Numbered from the stretch's first letter, positions 1-9,695 are shown. The stretch is 64,000 nucleotides of DNA from Rhizobium sp. P40RR-XXII (GCF_012641405.1 NZ_JABAII010000011.1:155919-219918), one strand, 5' to 3'. Notes: a model not told the origin generated them from the letters alone. Numbers and translations are program-made.

Positions 1-1
1 G

Positions 2-3000
2 CTGACCCAGTCGATGGTGATCTATCAGACTGAGATCGTCGACGGCGCGCAGGTGCTGGTGCCGGTCGTCTATCTCTCGGCCGCCGATAAGGCGAAGGTC
101 AACGGCGGCGGCGCCGTCATCGCCGGCAACAGCGTTAACATCGATGCCGGCTCCGTCAACAATTCCGGTGCGATTGCCGCAGCGGATGGCATGACCATCA
201 ATGCCACCGAGATCAAGGCCAATGGCGGCACCTTCCTGACCGGCGGCAACATGAACCTCAATGCCACAAATGGCATTACCCTTGCCGCACAGACGATGAC
301 CATCGGCGGCCAGAATGTCGTCAACACCAATGCCGGCGTGTCGGTCGGCGGCAACCTGCAGGTCGCCGCGGGCGGTACGCTGAGCTTAGAGGGCAGCAAG
401 ATCGCCGCGGGTGGTGCAGCCCAGCTATCCGGCAACAATGTCAATCTTACCACTGTCAAGGTCGACAACGGCGGTCAGCAGAATGCGACAGGGGCACGCG
501 TCAACGCCGGTGGTAATCTCATCATTGCGGCCAACAACGACATCAATGTCATAGGTTCCTCTGCCAAGGCCGGTGGCGATCTCAAACTTAAGGCCACGGA
601 TGGAGCGGTCAACATCGTCTCGACCGATGTCGCCCGCAAAACAAACGATGGCTACAGCAAGACCACGAGTACCGATCAGCAAGCCTCGCAGCTCTCGGCT
701 GGCGGCAACCTGCAGGTCAATGCCAACACGGGTGTCCTGATCTCTGGTTCTGACCTGACGGCCAAGGGTGACGTTGGCCTGACCTCAAACGGTGACATCA
801 ATGTCACGACGTCGCAGAACCAGTCAAACTCGACCTTCGGCAAAAATTCGTCGTCCGAGCTGACGCACAATGGTTCGACCATTACGGCCGGTGGCAATCT
901 CGTCGCCAAGTCGACCAATGATATCAATGTCATCGGCTCGACGATGGCGGCCGACGGAAAACTTGGCTTGCAGGCCGGTAAGAGCGTCACGATCGCTGAA
1001 GCGATCGATAGCGCCACCCTCGACGTCAAGAGCTCCAGCAAGAAGAGCGGCTTCTTCGGTTCGACGAAGGAGAATGTTTCCGGACATCTGGAGACCACGA
1101 CGGCGATTGGGTCTTCGGTTTCGGGGAAAGGCGGCGCCGCGATTATCTCCGGTGGCGATACGACAGTCTCCGCCTCCAAGATCACGGCAGGCGACGACAC
1201 GCACACCTCCGATTTGAACATTCTGACCGGTGGCAATCTGATCGTCAGCGCTGGCAAGGATACTGAAACTGAACACGACAGCGCCAAGCGCAAAGGATTC
1301 CTGCGCAGTGGGAGCTACAGCTATGACGGCTATAATGAAGCGACGGTCGGGTCACAGCTTTCGGCTTCCGGCGACGTCACTCTCGACGCCGGCAAGGCGG
1401 CGGCCATTGTCGGCTCGAAGGTCAATGCCGATGGCTCCCTAAATATCTCCGGTGAGAGTGTCTCCATCATCGGTGCCCAGGAGAAGCATCAGTCCGACAG
1501 CAAGCGCAAGGATTCCGGTCTCTTCGTCGGGTCCGGCGGCGGCTTCATCTCACTTTACGGCAAGAACGAGAAGCAGGGCCAGCAATCTTCCACGGATAAC
1601 GTCGGCTCAGAGCTTACGGCCGGGAACGACGTCAACCTAGCGGCGAGGGCAACCGATCTCAACATCATGGGCTCGTCTGTCAATGCCGATCGCGACATCA
1701 ATGTGTCGGCCGCTCGCGACGTCAACGTGACCCCGGGCGCCGAGAGCTCGTCACAATCCGAACAGCAGAAGAAATCCGGGTTCGGCTTGGCACTTTCCGC
1801 CGGCAATGGCGGCTTCTCGGTCGGTATCGGCGCGCAGTCGACGAAGGACAGCAAAGCGCAGCAGTCCGATACCAATGCAGTATCGACATTGGCGGCGGGT
1901 CGTGATCTCAACATCTCGGCAGGCAACAATGTCAACCTGCAGGCAACCAGCGCTTCGGCCGAGCGCGACGTCACTCTCTTCGCCGGCAAGGACATTAATC
2001 TGCTCTCGGCCAATGACGTCACCAATTACGAGGAGGTACATGAGAAAACCTTTGCCGGTGTGACCATCTCGGTGACCAGCCAGATTGGCAAGGCGGCCGA
2101 TAGCATCATGAACTCGGCCGAGCGTCTTTCCGACAGCGGTGGCGTCAATGCGGTGACTAATACGGCCATTGCCAGCCTCGGTTTCTATGAGGGCTACAAG
2201 GGGCTGAAGGGCGCCTATGAGGCGCTGACCAGCACAGACCCTAAGGTTGCAACCGGTCTTTCCTTCAGCATCGGCATCAATGCCGGCGTCAGCCACCAGG
2301 AAAACAGCTGGTCCTCGTCATCCTCGACCCCGGTTGTGACGGATATTCGTGCCGGCCGCTCCATTACCATGGAGGCCGAGAAGGGCTCGATTACCAGCGA
2401 CGGCGCGCAGATCCTAGCCGGTTACGACAAGAACGGCATACCCACGATTCCAGGAGATGCGCTGACCGGCGACATCTTCCTGTCAGCAGCGAATGGCGAC
2501 ATCAACCTCAACGCTGCCGCGGGCACGTCGGATTCGACCAGTTCGAACAAATCCTGGAGCGCCGGCGTCGGCGTCAACTTTGGTTGCACCAGCAAGGGCG
2601 GCTGTCAAGAGACCGGCGTCGGGGTCAACGCCTCCTATGGCAAGGGCGGTTCCGAAACCTCCGGCACCAGCCATACGAACACGCATGTGAGCGGCACCGG
2701 CGATGTCACCATCGTCACCAACGATCTCGCGCTTAGGGGGGCGACGGTCGGCGGCAATTCGGTTGCGGTCGATGTCAAGAACCTGACGATCGAAAGCCAA
2801 CTGGATACGCAGAAGGCCAAGGCTGATCAGTTCAATGTCTCCGGCCAGATCGGCTTCGGAAACACCGGCGTTTCCGGCACCGTGCAGAAGGCCAGAGGCG
2901 ATGCGGTGCTCGTTTCCGAACAATCGGGCATTCATGCCGGCACCGGCGGCCTCAACATTGATGTCAGCAGCCAGACGTCGCTTGTCGGCGGGCTGATTAC

Positions 3001-4681
3001 CAGCCAGGCGACGGCGGACAAAAACTCCTTCTCCACCGGCACCCTGACGGTTGCGGATATCGACACGCATTCGACCTGGAAGGCCGAAACCTATGGCGGC
3101 GGAATCGGGACTGGCGGACTGACCATCGCTCCGCCCGTCAAGGCCGGCGAAAACGAGACCGGCAAGGCCTATTCTGCCATCGGCGGTAATATCGGCATCA
3201 CGATCACCGATCCCGCGCATCAGGTGCAGGACATCGGCACGATCCGCCGCGATACGAACAACACCAATACCTCGCTGCCCGGCTTGCCGGACCTGCAGAA
3301 CATCCTGCGCGAGCAGTACAAGACCCAGGCTGATCTGCAGGCGGCGCAGGCGACTATGGCTGGGCTTGTTGGCGATATTGCCAGTGAGTTCTACAAGCAG
3401 GCCGCTCTGAACCAAGACCAGACGGGAATGGACTATTGGAAAGAGGGTGGGGTCGGCCGCGTTCTTCTGCACACGATCGGCGCCGGTATTCTCGGCGGTG
3501 TCAATGGTTGGGAGGGTGCGCTCAAAGGTGCTGCCGGTGCTGCGACCTCTGCACTGCTGACACCAGCCATTGCCGATCTCGTCGATGGCATGCTGAAGGA
3601 CAGCACCCTGTCCGATCAGGACAAACAGACGCTCGCCGCCCTGCTTGGCGAGAGCCTGTCTGCTCTGGCTGCCGGCGCTGTCGGTGGTGGCGAAGGTGCC
3701 TCCTACGGCGCCGCGCAGTACCAGTATAATTATCTCACGCATAAAGAGCGTGAGGAGTTCGCTCGAACGCTGGCCGCTTGTGAAGCCTCTGGTGACTCTG
3801 ACTCCCCAGCCTGTAAGCACAAGGAAGAGCTTCAGACTCTGTCGCTTAATCGTGATAAGAAGCTGTCGGATTGCGTCGGAAATTCTTCGGCAGCCTGCGT
3901 CGAGGCCCGTACCAATCTGCGGATAGCTGCGGCCGAGTATCTCGACGCCGCCCTCGCAGGAAATGGCGAGTCCGATGAGATGTCGCTTCTCGATCGACAC
4001 ATGGTGTTCCTGGACGCCTGGAAATACGCAGACAGCAATGATGCGCAAAACGGTCAGGACTTCGGTGATATAGAATCCACTCTGAAGAGCGATGCAGCCA
4101 AAGCCCTGCTGACAGGTTCGAAAACTCAAATTGCCAGCATCATCCGCGACCCAATCATGCTCGGCGCCATTGCATGGGGTGGCTGGGGCAATGCCAAGAC
4201 CACTATTGGAGACGTTGCGGGCCCGTTGCCGGACAGCGTCGCTGGCCTGCCTGAAAAATATGTTCGTGTCATCGATAATGCGGGCAACGTCGTCATCGTT
4301 GGTCCAAATGGCGAAATCTATCGCGATATTGCCGCCGCCCAGCTGGCGGCCGTGACCATAATTAGGACAGACTGGCCTGAACTTAGTGGTAGTTTGCGTG
4401 AGGCCTCTAATGCTGCTAGTGCTGCTTTGGCTGGAAAAGGCAAGATCAATTATGGAATTGGTTCGTTTAATAGCGAGCAGACGATGGTTATGGGTGAGGC
4501 TTGGGTGGGGCCGGGATATCGCACTACTTCCAGCGGGTACTATGAGAGTGCCGACGGCCTCAGGCAATTTAGACCGCCGAGCTTCAAACCTCAGCTTGGT
4601 AAAACGCAAGCGAATTTTGAACAACGACTTCCTGGGCAGACGAAATGGGGGGCTAACGGTCATGTGGATGTTATCCCATGA
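2..4681 (+). CDS. cdiA: CdiA-type filamentous haemagglutinin/CDI toxin, 5'-truncated by window edge
   Basis: Two-partner-secretion contact-dependent inhibition effector: a long surface fibre delivering a C-terminal toxin into neighbouring bacteria. The frame is open to the window edge, so the secretion domain and true start lie upstream; at least 1,555 residues are visible. Most of the protein is haemagglutinin-repeat beta-helix with recurring GGNL, DINV and GS motifs and almost no cysteine up to about residue 870. A helical, Ala/Gly-rich pre-toxin region follows (about 1130-1235). YNYLTHKE near residue 1236 stands where the VENN-type toxin boundary lies in CdiA proteins. A Cys-containing linker and a variable C-terminal domain follow; the last ~110 residues (around GPGYR, DGLRQFRPPS, NGHVD) look like the toxin, but I cannot assign its activity. 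The stop overlaps the immunity gene by ATGA. No TpsB/CdiB transporter gene is in view. Confidence 0.9.
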   Translation: MTQSMVIYQTEIVDGAQVLVPVVYLSAADKAKVNGGGAVIAGNSVNIDAGSVNNSGAIAAADGMTINATEIKANGGTFLTGGNMNLNATNGITLAAQTMTIGGQNVVNTNAGVSVGGNLQVAAGGTLSLEGSKIAAGGAAQLSGNNVNLTTVKVDNGGQQNATGARVNAGGNLIIAANNDINVIGSSAKAGGDLKLKATDGAVNIVSTDVARKTNDGYSKTTSTDQQASQLSAGGNLQVNANTGVLISGSDLTAKGDVGLTSNGDINVTTSQNQSNSTFGKNSSSELTHNGSTITAGGNLVAKSTNDINVIGSTMAADGKLGLQAGKSVTIAEAIDSATLDVKSSSKKSGFFGSTKENVSGHLETTTAIGSSVSGKGGAAIISGGDTTVSASKITAGDDTHTSDLNILTGGNLIVSAGKDTETEHDSAKRKGFLRSGSYSYDGYNEATVGSQLSASGDVTLDAGKAAAIVGSKVNADGSLNISGESVSIIGAQEKHQSDSKRKDSGLFVGSGGGFISLYGKNEKQGQQSSTDNVGSELTAGNDVNLAARATDLNIMGSSVNADRDINVSAARDVNVTPGAESSSQSEQQKKSGFGLALSAGNGGFSVGIGAQSTKDSKAQQSDTNAVSTLAAGRDLNISAGNNVNLQATSASAERDVTLFAGKDINLLSANDVTNYEEVHEKTFAGVTISVTSQIGKAADSIMNSAERLSDSGGVNAVTNTAIASLGFYEGYKGLKGAYEALTSTDPKVATGLSFSIGINAGVSHQENSWSSSSSTPVVTDIRAGRSITMEAEKGSITSDGAQILAGYDKNGIPTIPGDALTGDIFLSAANGDINLNAAAGTSDSTSSNKSWSAGVGVNFGCTSKGGCQETGVGVNASYGKGGSETSGTSHTNTHVSGTGDVTIVTNDLALRGATVGGNSVAVDVKNLTIESQLDTQKAKADQFNVSGQIGFGNTGVSGTVQKARGDAVLVSEQSGIHAGTGGLNIDVSSQTSLVGGLITSQATADKNSFSTGTLTVADIDTHSTWKAETYGGGIGTGGLTIAPPVKAGENETGKAYSAIGGNIGITITDPAHQVQDIGTIRRDTNNTNTSLPGLPDLQNILREQYKTQADLQAAQATMAGLVGDIASEFYKQAALNQDQTGMDYWKEGGVGRVLLHTIGAGILGGVNGWEGALKGAAGAATSALLTPAIADLVDGMLKDSTLSDQDKQTLAALLGESLSALAAGAVGGGEGASYGAAQYQYNYLTHKEREEFARTLAACEASGDSDSPACKHKEELQTLSLNRDKKLSDCVGNSSAACVEARTNLRIAAAEYLDAALAGNGESDEMSLLDRHMVFLDAWKYADSNDAQNGQDFGDIESTLKSDAAKALLTGSKTQIASIIRDPIMLGAIAWGGWGNAKTTIGDVAGPLPDSVAGLPEKYVRVIDNAGNVVIVGPNGEIYRDIAAAQLAAVTIIRTDWPELSGSLREASNAASAALAGKGKINYGIGSFNSEQTMVMGEAWVGPGYRTTSSGYYESADGLRQFRPPSFKPQLGKTQANFEQRLPGQTKWGANGHVDVIP

Positions 4682-5028
4682 AGGCTGAGGTAAAGCAGTA
4701 CTCGATGGTTGGAGGTGAGTTCTCCAGCTACTGGCCAGATGATGTAACGGACTTTTGTATAGGAGCTGATGTAACGGTTGGCCCAGAAGGTGTCCCCGGG
4801 GGGGACATCTTCAGCTTTCAGGTCTGCACTCCTCGTTGGCTTGCACACAGTGCAGGGGGGAAGCCATGCTTTATTCGTCATACAATTTTGATGGATGAAT
4901 ATGATGAAGATGTGTTGAAATCCACAGTTAGGAAATTGGTCGAAAACACGACCGGTAATTCATGGGAAGAGATTGCGAAGAAATTAGCCCGCTACATGTT
5001 TTGGGAGTTCGAGGACTACCAAGCCTGA
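4678..5028 (+). CDS. cdiI: CDI immunity protein, Imm8 family
   Basis: 116 residues. It should neutralise the toxin domain of the upstream CdiA, protecting kin cells. The start codon overlaps the cdiA stop as ATGA, the translational coupling typical of CdiA-CT/CdiI pairs. The sequence fits my memory of Imm8 (PF15586): an N-terminal beta strand, VGPEG, FxxQVCTPRWL, then a C-terminal helix ending SWEEIAKKLARYMFWEFEDY. It is less GC-rich than cdiA, as usual for exchangeable immunity genes. The Imm8 family assignment is fairly confident; the pairing is inferred from position. Confidence 0.85.
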   Translation: MKAEVKQYSMVGGEFSSYWPDDVTDFCIGADVTVGPEGVPGGDIFSFQVCTPRWLAHSAGGKPCFIRHTILMDEYDEDVLKSTVRKLVENTTGNSWEEIAKKLARYMFWEFEDYQA

Positions 5029-5369
5029 ATCGGCTATTTTTGGTTCGTGTGGTCCCGAGCACTCAACGACATACTGCCTTCAGATTGGAGGGGCTCGTCG
5101 GGGCAAAATCATACATTGAGGAGCTTCGCTATTATTTGCGCACAGACGGCGAATCCAAATATGGAATCGCCGCCGCCGACATCGAGCGCCTCGATATCAC
5201 GCGTTGATCCCGCCATCACTTATTCTGGGACCTTATGACGAGCTTGAAGAACGCGTACCCTCACCCGAAACAAGGACGTCGCGGCACTCACACGATCCAA
5301 AGCCATTCGAGGTTTGGTGTAGTGTGATCCCAGGCCTGTCAGCACTTTCAGGACGTTAAGCGTTTCGTC
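5029..5369 (+). other. Gene-free stretch with a short unassigned open frame
   Basis: Between the immunity gene and the TPR gene. One frame is open from about 5040 to a TGA at 5205-5207 and ends YYLRTDGESKYGIAAADIER..., which looks protein-like but has no convincing start. It may be the tail of another displaced toxin or other CDI cargo; I do not recognise it. The rest (5208-5369) shows no clear signal. Confidence 0.3.
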
Positions 5370-7235
5370 ATGGCTACAATTATGCACCCTCTCCAGAAAA
5401 TCTCGTTGTCATTGTTTTTCGTTGGCGTCGCTTCGGCGTCCATTGCAGCTCCCTCTGCCAATTTGAATATCGCGGCCGCTTCGCTTTTCATGGAAGTGCA
5501 ATTCAGCGAGACGACTGGAGGTGAGGCCAAGCGAGGTGCGGAGCCATTGCCCCTTGCACCCTCGAACAAGAACACGCAGCTCCTCACCTTAGGCGATCAG
5601 CAGGCGCATCAACACAAATGGGACGACGCGCTCGCCACTTACCGGGCTGCGCTGCGGGAAGATCCGTCATCGGTCGCTCTGCGGGAAAAGATATTCTCCG
5701 TCCTGCTCATTCAGAAAAAATATGAAGACGCCATCGCCCAGGCTCAACAAGCGATGTTGCTGATGCCTAAATCGGCCCAGCCGCATATTTGGCTAGGGTC
5801 CGTTTACATGCTTCAGGTCGATTTCAAAAAGGCCGAGGCCGAGATGAATCAAGCGGTCCAACTCGATCCGAAGGCCTCGCAGGCCCATTGGTATCTTTGG
5901 TTAATACTGGCGACCCTAGGCAAGACGGAGGACGCCGTCTCCGAATTGAAGACCGCCATCGATACCGATCCGACGCACGCGATCGTGCAAAATCCAGCGC
6001 TCCGGAACGCTCGCCTTGGGCTCCCAGGTCATATCGATTATGAGGATATCGCCTATCGTGAATGGGTTCGCGTTGATCCGGAGAATGTGGCGGCACATCT
6101 CACACTGGCCCGCCATTTGTCGCTGAGCGTTTCCGATGCCACAAAGGAAACGCTGGCAGAATATCGCGAAGCACTTCGCCTTGATGGCAACAACGTCATC
6201 GCCCATCTCGGCATCGCCGATAACTCGAGGGGATCACCCAGCGCGGACGCTGAGGCCATCGCACATTACCGCGAAGCAATTCGCCTCGCTCCTGGAGATC
6301 TGGATGCCCGAATTCGGCTGGGTGTTAAACTCAAATCCGCCAGAAAATATGAGGACGCTGCACGAGCTTACTTTGACGCGATATCAGCGTTTCCGAACGC
6401 CTATGAGCCGCACTTTTTCCTCGCCAGTCTCTATGAGGGTGAGAAAAAATGGAATGAGGCGCTAGTTCAATACGAGGCCGCGACGAGGCTGCATCCGAAG
6501 CATCATGCCTATCACCGAAGCGTGGCCGATATCTACCAGGCTCAGGGCAGATCCAGCGAAGCTATTGATGAATATCGGCTCGCGGTTGCGCAGGATCCCG
6601 CCGATACGTCGGCCAAAGACGGATTACAGAAGGCATTGCGCGCGACAGGGCGCATTGCCGAGGCAGATGCCGCAAACGCTGAGGATATCGTTCGTATCAA
6701 AGCCGACATTGCTCGCAGCCCCGACAGTGCTGACAACCATGACACGCTTGCCAAAGCTTATTTGCAGCAGGGTAAGCTTGAAGATGCTATCGCTGCGTTT
6801 CGAGAAACCGTGAGGCTACAGCCAACCTTCTCTAGTTATCACGAAGATCTCGCAATTGCCCTGCGCGACCATGGTAATGTGGACGAAGCGATCAAGGAAT
6901 TGCGCGAGGTCATCCTTCTCGCACCAATGTCGCCGAGACCTTACGTCGAACTATCTGATTTGTTGCTGCAGTTGGGCAGGTTGAATGATGCTGTTGAGAA
7001 CTACAAGACGGCGATCAAGAATGTGCCGGAGGACTCCTCCCTTCACGCTAATCTGGCTCTCTTGCTTGAGACAATGGCCGACCGCGAAATTGGCGATCAA
7101 AAATTTGCGCTGTTGCGCGAGGCCTGCGCTGAGCTGATTTCTGCCAGTAAATTGCCTTTCGCTGGAGCAGATCTCGACTCACGGCTGCACAAGATCGGTC
7201 TGTCACTTGGTTCAAACGGTCGTTGTGCAATGTAA
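5370..7235 (+). CDS. Exported tetratricopeptide-repeat protein
   Basis: 621 residues. The N-terminus has a signal-like hydrophobic stretch (about residues 10-28, SLSLFFVGVASASIAA), so it is probably periplasmic or exported. From about residue 70 to 590 it is built of tandem 34-residue TPR units, for example DALATYRAALREDPS, EAIAHYREAIRLAPGD and DAIAAFRETVRLQPT. TPR arrays are protein-protein scaffolds; the partner is unknown. The last few residues (SNGRCAM) lie against IS-derived sequence beginning just after the stop, so the native C-terminus may have been altered by insertion. The start has a weak ribosome-binding site; an alternative ATG is at 5382. Confidence 0.75.
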   Translation: MATIMHPLQKISLSLFFVGVASASIAAPSANLNIAAASLFMEVQFSETTGGEAKRGAEPLPLAPSNKNTQLLTLGDQQAHQHKWDDALATYRAALREDPSSVALREKIFSVLLIQKKYEDAIAQAQQAMLLMPKSAQPHIWLGSVYMLQVDFKKAEAEMNQAVQLDPKASQAHWYLWLILATLGKTEDAVSELKTAIDTDPTHAIVQNPALRNARLGLPGHIDYEDIAYREWVRVDPENVAAHLTLARHLSLSVSDATKETLAEYREALRLDGNNVIAHLGIADNSRGSPSADAEAIAHYREAIRLAPGDLDARIRLGVKLKSARKYEDAARAYFDAISAFPNAYEPHFFLASLYEGEKKWNEALVQYEAATRLHPKHHAYHRSVADIYQAQGRSSEAIDEYRLAVAQDPADTSAKDGLQKALRATGRIAEADAANAEDIVRIKADIARSPDSADNHDTLAKAYLQQGKLEDAIAAFRETVRLQPTFSSYHEDLAIALRDHGNVDEAIKELREVILLAPMSPRPYVELSDLLLQLGRLNDAVENYKTAIKNVPEDSSLHANLALLLETMADREIGDQKFALLREACAELISASKLPFAGADLDSRLHKIGLSLGSNGRCAM

Positions 7236-7239
7236 TGGG

Positions 7240-7480
7240 ATTTGATCTGAACTGTTCAATAATGATCTGCTCCAGTGCACGAGAACCGTGCCAACGCCTG
7301 ACTGACCGCCTTTTGACCGCCGCTGCGCGCTGCAGATTATCCTGCACTGTGCTACGCGCAATTCCTAACACGACGGCAATCTCACGCGAGCTGGTTCCGC
7401 TTGCCGCAAGCCGCAGCGTAACCGGTGTTCCGCTCCCACGTTGCCCTGTCTGGACTAATCTGTGATCGGCTTTCCATGGC
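7240..7480 (-). pseudogene. IS21-family istA N-terminal remnant
   Basis: On the minus strand the translation contains LRLAASGTSSREIAVVLGIARSTVQ, split here as SSREIAVVLGIARSTV, which is the helix-turn-helix near the N-terminus of IS21-family IstA transposases. No DDE catalytic core follows, so this is a fragment. It differs from the intact istA at 62-64 kb. It abuts the 3' end of the TPR gene. Confidence 0.5.
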
Positions 7481-7500
7481 CGAGCAACGGGAGTTTCGCC

Positions 7501-7704
7501 ATGGAGAGTACATTGGAGCTTCTCACGACCAGGAAGACTGGGCGTGAGGTTCATCGGCATTGGCCAGACGACATCAAATCACAGATCGTTTCGGAAAGCC
7601 TGCGGCCAGGCGCGATGGTGAATGAGGTCGCGGAGCGACACGGTTTGAAGCCGAACCACCTTTCCACCTGGCGGACAATGGCGCGGCAGGGCATGGTAGG
7701 ATAA
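7501..7704 (+). pseudogene. IS66-family tnpA (OrfA) fragment
   Basis: 67 residues from ATG at 7501. The stretch HWPDDIKSQIVSESLRPGA and the following HG-x-NHLSTWR match the Tc3/IS66 OrfA helix-turn-helix found in the tnpA genes at 8.84 and 14.7 kb. The frame ends after RQGMVG, so the C-terminal half is missing. No tnpB or tnpC follows. Confidence 0.65.
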
Positions 7705-7740
7705 AGCTTTCCAAGAACGGAGTGTTACTTTGAAAGTTCG

Positions 7741-8049
7741 GTGATTGAGCAAATTTCGCTTTTGGAGAATGTTTTACCTGTTGATCGCCGCGAAATGGTG
7801 TTCGGGCGTGCGTCGGCTAACTCATCTCTGCCGGCGCAGATCGAAGTTTTCAATCAAATGGCAGAGGAGGCAAAAATTGCTGAAGAAAGCTTAGGGTTTT
7901 TCGCGCAGAGCGCGCTGCTGGAGTGGTGCGGATAGGAGATGATGGCTTTGAGGAGTGGGCCTGACTTGGGTCACATCAGCGAATATCGATTCCCACAGAA
8001 GACAACGCGCAGACTACATAAGCGGGCTGAAATAGTGGGTGCGCGATGA
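7741..8049 (+). pseudogene. Orphan CDI toxin tail with in-frame stop
   Basis: One frame runs from GTG 7741 to TAG 7933-7935, then continues in the same frame (GPDLGHISEYRFPQKTTRR...) to a TGA at 8047-8049 that overlaps the next gene's ATG as ATGA. That overlap is the hallmark of a toxin C-terminus joined to its immunity gene. I infer a displaced CdiA-CT whose frame has gained a stop and lost its delivery part. No toxin family is recognised. Alternatively only the part after 7939 is derived from a toxin. Confidence 0.45.
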
Positions 8050-8351
8050 AATTAAATAACCTATCCAAGAACGATCTTGAAATTATCAAGGATTGCTTGA
8101 TCTTTTCGGAAGATGAACGCGTATTTCCCGGGTGGGAATTTGAAACGCTATTTGGAATTTCACGAGAGCGATTCAGCGCAGTTTCAAAGGAGTGGCCTGC
8201 TGTAGATTCAGAGAGCCAGGATGTTGATATGGCTGTTATCGGCTGTCTTAACAATATACTTGGATATCTTCACATGAGTGACAAGGATTGGAAAAATAAC
8301 TTCAGTTTCACTCCTAATGAGCTTTTGAAAATACTGAGAAATATTGAGTAG
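8046..8351 (+). CDS. Candidate orphan CDI immunity protein
   Basis: 101 residues, acidic, AT-rich compared with neighbours. ATG follows gggtgcgcg and overlaps the stop of the upstream toxin-like frame as ATGA. It lies between that toxin tail and a displaced cdiA fragment (8484-8748). No family is recognised (FETLFGISRERF and ILGYLHMSDKDWKNN are its most distinct stretches). Size, base composition and position support an immunity role; the function is inferred, not shown. Confidence 0.55.
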   Translation: MKLNNLSKNDLEIIKDCLIFSEDERVFPGWEFETLFGISRERFSAVSKEWPAVDSESQDVDMAVIGCLNNILGYLHMSDKDWKNNFSFTPNELLKILRNIE

Positions 8352-8483
8352 GTTCGGTTAATTATCTCTTCGATTATTTTTTATATACTTTCACAGCGAA
8401 GTACTTCTCATTCCTTACAGGATTTTAAAATTCGATCGATTGGTGTGCCATAAAGAGCGCGCACATTAATACTCAGGCTGGAA

Positions 8484-8748
8484 ACCTTAACGGTAGCCGA
8501 TATCGACACGCATTCGACCTGGAAGGCCGAAACCTATGGGGGTGGGATCGGCACTGGCGGGCTCACGATCGCTCCGCCCGTCAAGGCTGGCCAAAACGAT
8601 ACAGGCAAAGCGTATTCCGCCATCGGCGAGAATATCGGCATCACGATTACCGATCCGGCGCATCAGATGCAGGACATCGGCACGATCCGTCGCGATACCG
8701 AGAACACCAATACTTCGCTGCCTAGCCTGCCGGACCTGCAGAACATCC
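8484..8748 (+). repeat. Displaced copy of cdiA segment 3041-3305
   Basis: 265 bp aligns without gaps to 3041-3305 of cdiA; I count about 31 mismatches (about 88% identity). The reading frame is kept (TLTVADIDTHSTWKAETYGG ... SLPDLQNI). The segment ends exactly where IS66 begins at 8749. Such partial cdiA copies precede orphan toxin modules and offer homology for swapping a new toxin onto the full-length gene. Confidence 0.9.
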
Positions 8749-8836
8749 GTAAGCGCCGTCTCTGTCCCATTGGGTCTGCTGCTTTTTGAGCATAGCTGCG
8801 CATGCGAGAAGTCTTCCAGTCGTATCTGGAAGCTGA

Positions 8837-9281
8837 ATGATGGAAGATGGATTTATTGGCCGCTACGAAGTTGTGGAGCCGCGCCGCGGTAACCGGCGTT
8901 GGCCGGATGATGTGAAGTCTCGCATTGTAGCGGAGAGCCTTGAGCCTGGTGTGCGCGTGGTGGATGTCGCGCGTCGTCACGGCGTTATCGCAAACCAGCT
9001 TTCCGATTGGCGACGGCAGGCGCGTCAGGGTCTTCTGGCGCTGCCTGCGGAACTGATGCCGGCCCGATGATAGCCGCTTACTCGGGCCAGCTTTTGTGCC
9101 ACTCGCGATCAAGAGGGAGCCGCAGGAGGCTGGCGATGCTTTGCCAATCCAGGAGCCGGCGGCAGCCCCGTCGGGGATCATTACGTTGGAAATCGGCTCA
9201 GACCTTGTGATGCGGGTTCCCGGCGATGTGCCGGTTGAACGTGTGGCGGCTCTGGTGCGAGCCATGCGAGGGACGGTATGA
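8837..9281 (+). pseudogene. tnpA: IS66 tnpA (OrfA), frameshifted
   Basis: The N-terminal half (8837-9070) carries the helix-turn-helix RRWPDDVKSRIVAESLEPG. Its frame stops at 9070, but the C-terminal half continues in another frame (about 9069-9281: GPAFVPLAI ... VPVERVAALVRAMRGTV). A frameshift near 9065 therefore splits it. IS66 OrfA is needed for transposition, so this copy may be immobile unless the shift is programmed or a sequence error. Its stop overlaps the tnpB start as ATGA. Confidence 0.75.
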
Positions 9282-9631
9282 TCGTCGCGGGCCAACGCCT
9301 GCCTATCCTGATTGCAACGCGGCCGGTGGACTTCCGCTGTGGGCATCAGGCGCTGGCTCTGATGGTGCAGACCGAGTTGAAGCTTGATCCGCATTCGGGG
9401 GTGACGGTGATCTTCCGGTCGAAGCGCGGGGATCGCCTGAAGATCCTGGTGTGGGATGGCACCGGAATGGTGCTAACCTACAAGATTCTTGAACATGGAA
9501 ACTTTGCCTGGCCCAAGGTTCAGGATGGAACGATGCGTCTTTCCAGGGCTCAATACGAAGCCTTGTTCGAAGGGCTGGATTGGCGACGGGTTATGGCGCA
9601 ACGGGTAACAGCGCCGACTGCGGCAGGATGA
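9278..9631 (+). CDS. tnpB: IS66 family accessory protein TnpB (OrfB)
   Basis: 117 residues, the usual length for IS66 OrfB. Typical motifs: RPVDFRCGHQALALMVQ, FRSKRGDRLKILVWDGTG and a C-terminal FEGLDWRRV. Required with TnpA and TnpC for IS66 transposition; its biochemical role is unknown. The start overlaps the tnpA stop. It is much diverged from the tnpB copies at 14.4 and 59.0 kb. Confidence 0.92.
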   Translation: MIVAGQRLPILIATRPVDFRCGHQALALMVQTELKLDPHSGVTVIFRSKRGDRLKILVWDGTGMVLTYKILEHGNFAWPKVQDGTMRLSRAQYEALFEGLDWRRVMAQRVTAPTAAG

Positions 9632-9695
9632 CTCAGCCGTCCTGTTTTTGTATTGTTTTATTGGGTTTTTCTGCTTCGATTTGCTATGAAGCTGC

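Noticed and set aside
2483..4663. 726-codon open frame antisense to cdiA
   Set aside because: Long shadow frame caused by GC-rich third positions of cdiA; no domain or start signal, and the plus strand is clearly coding.
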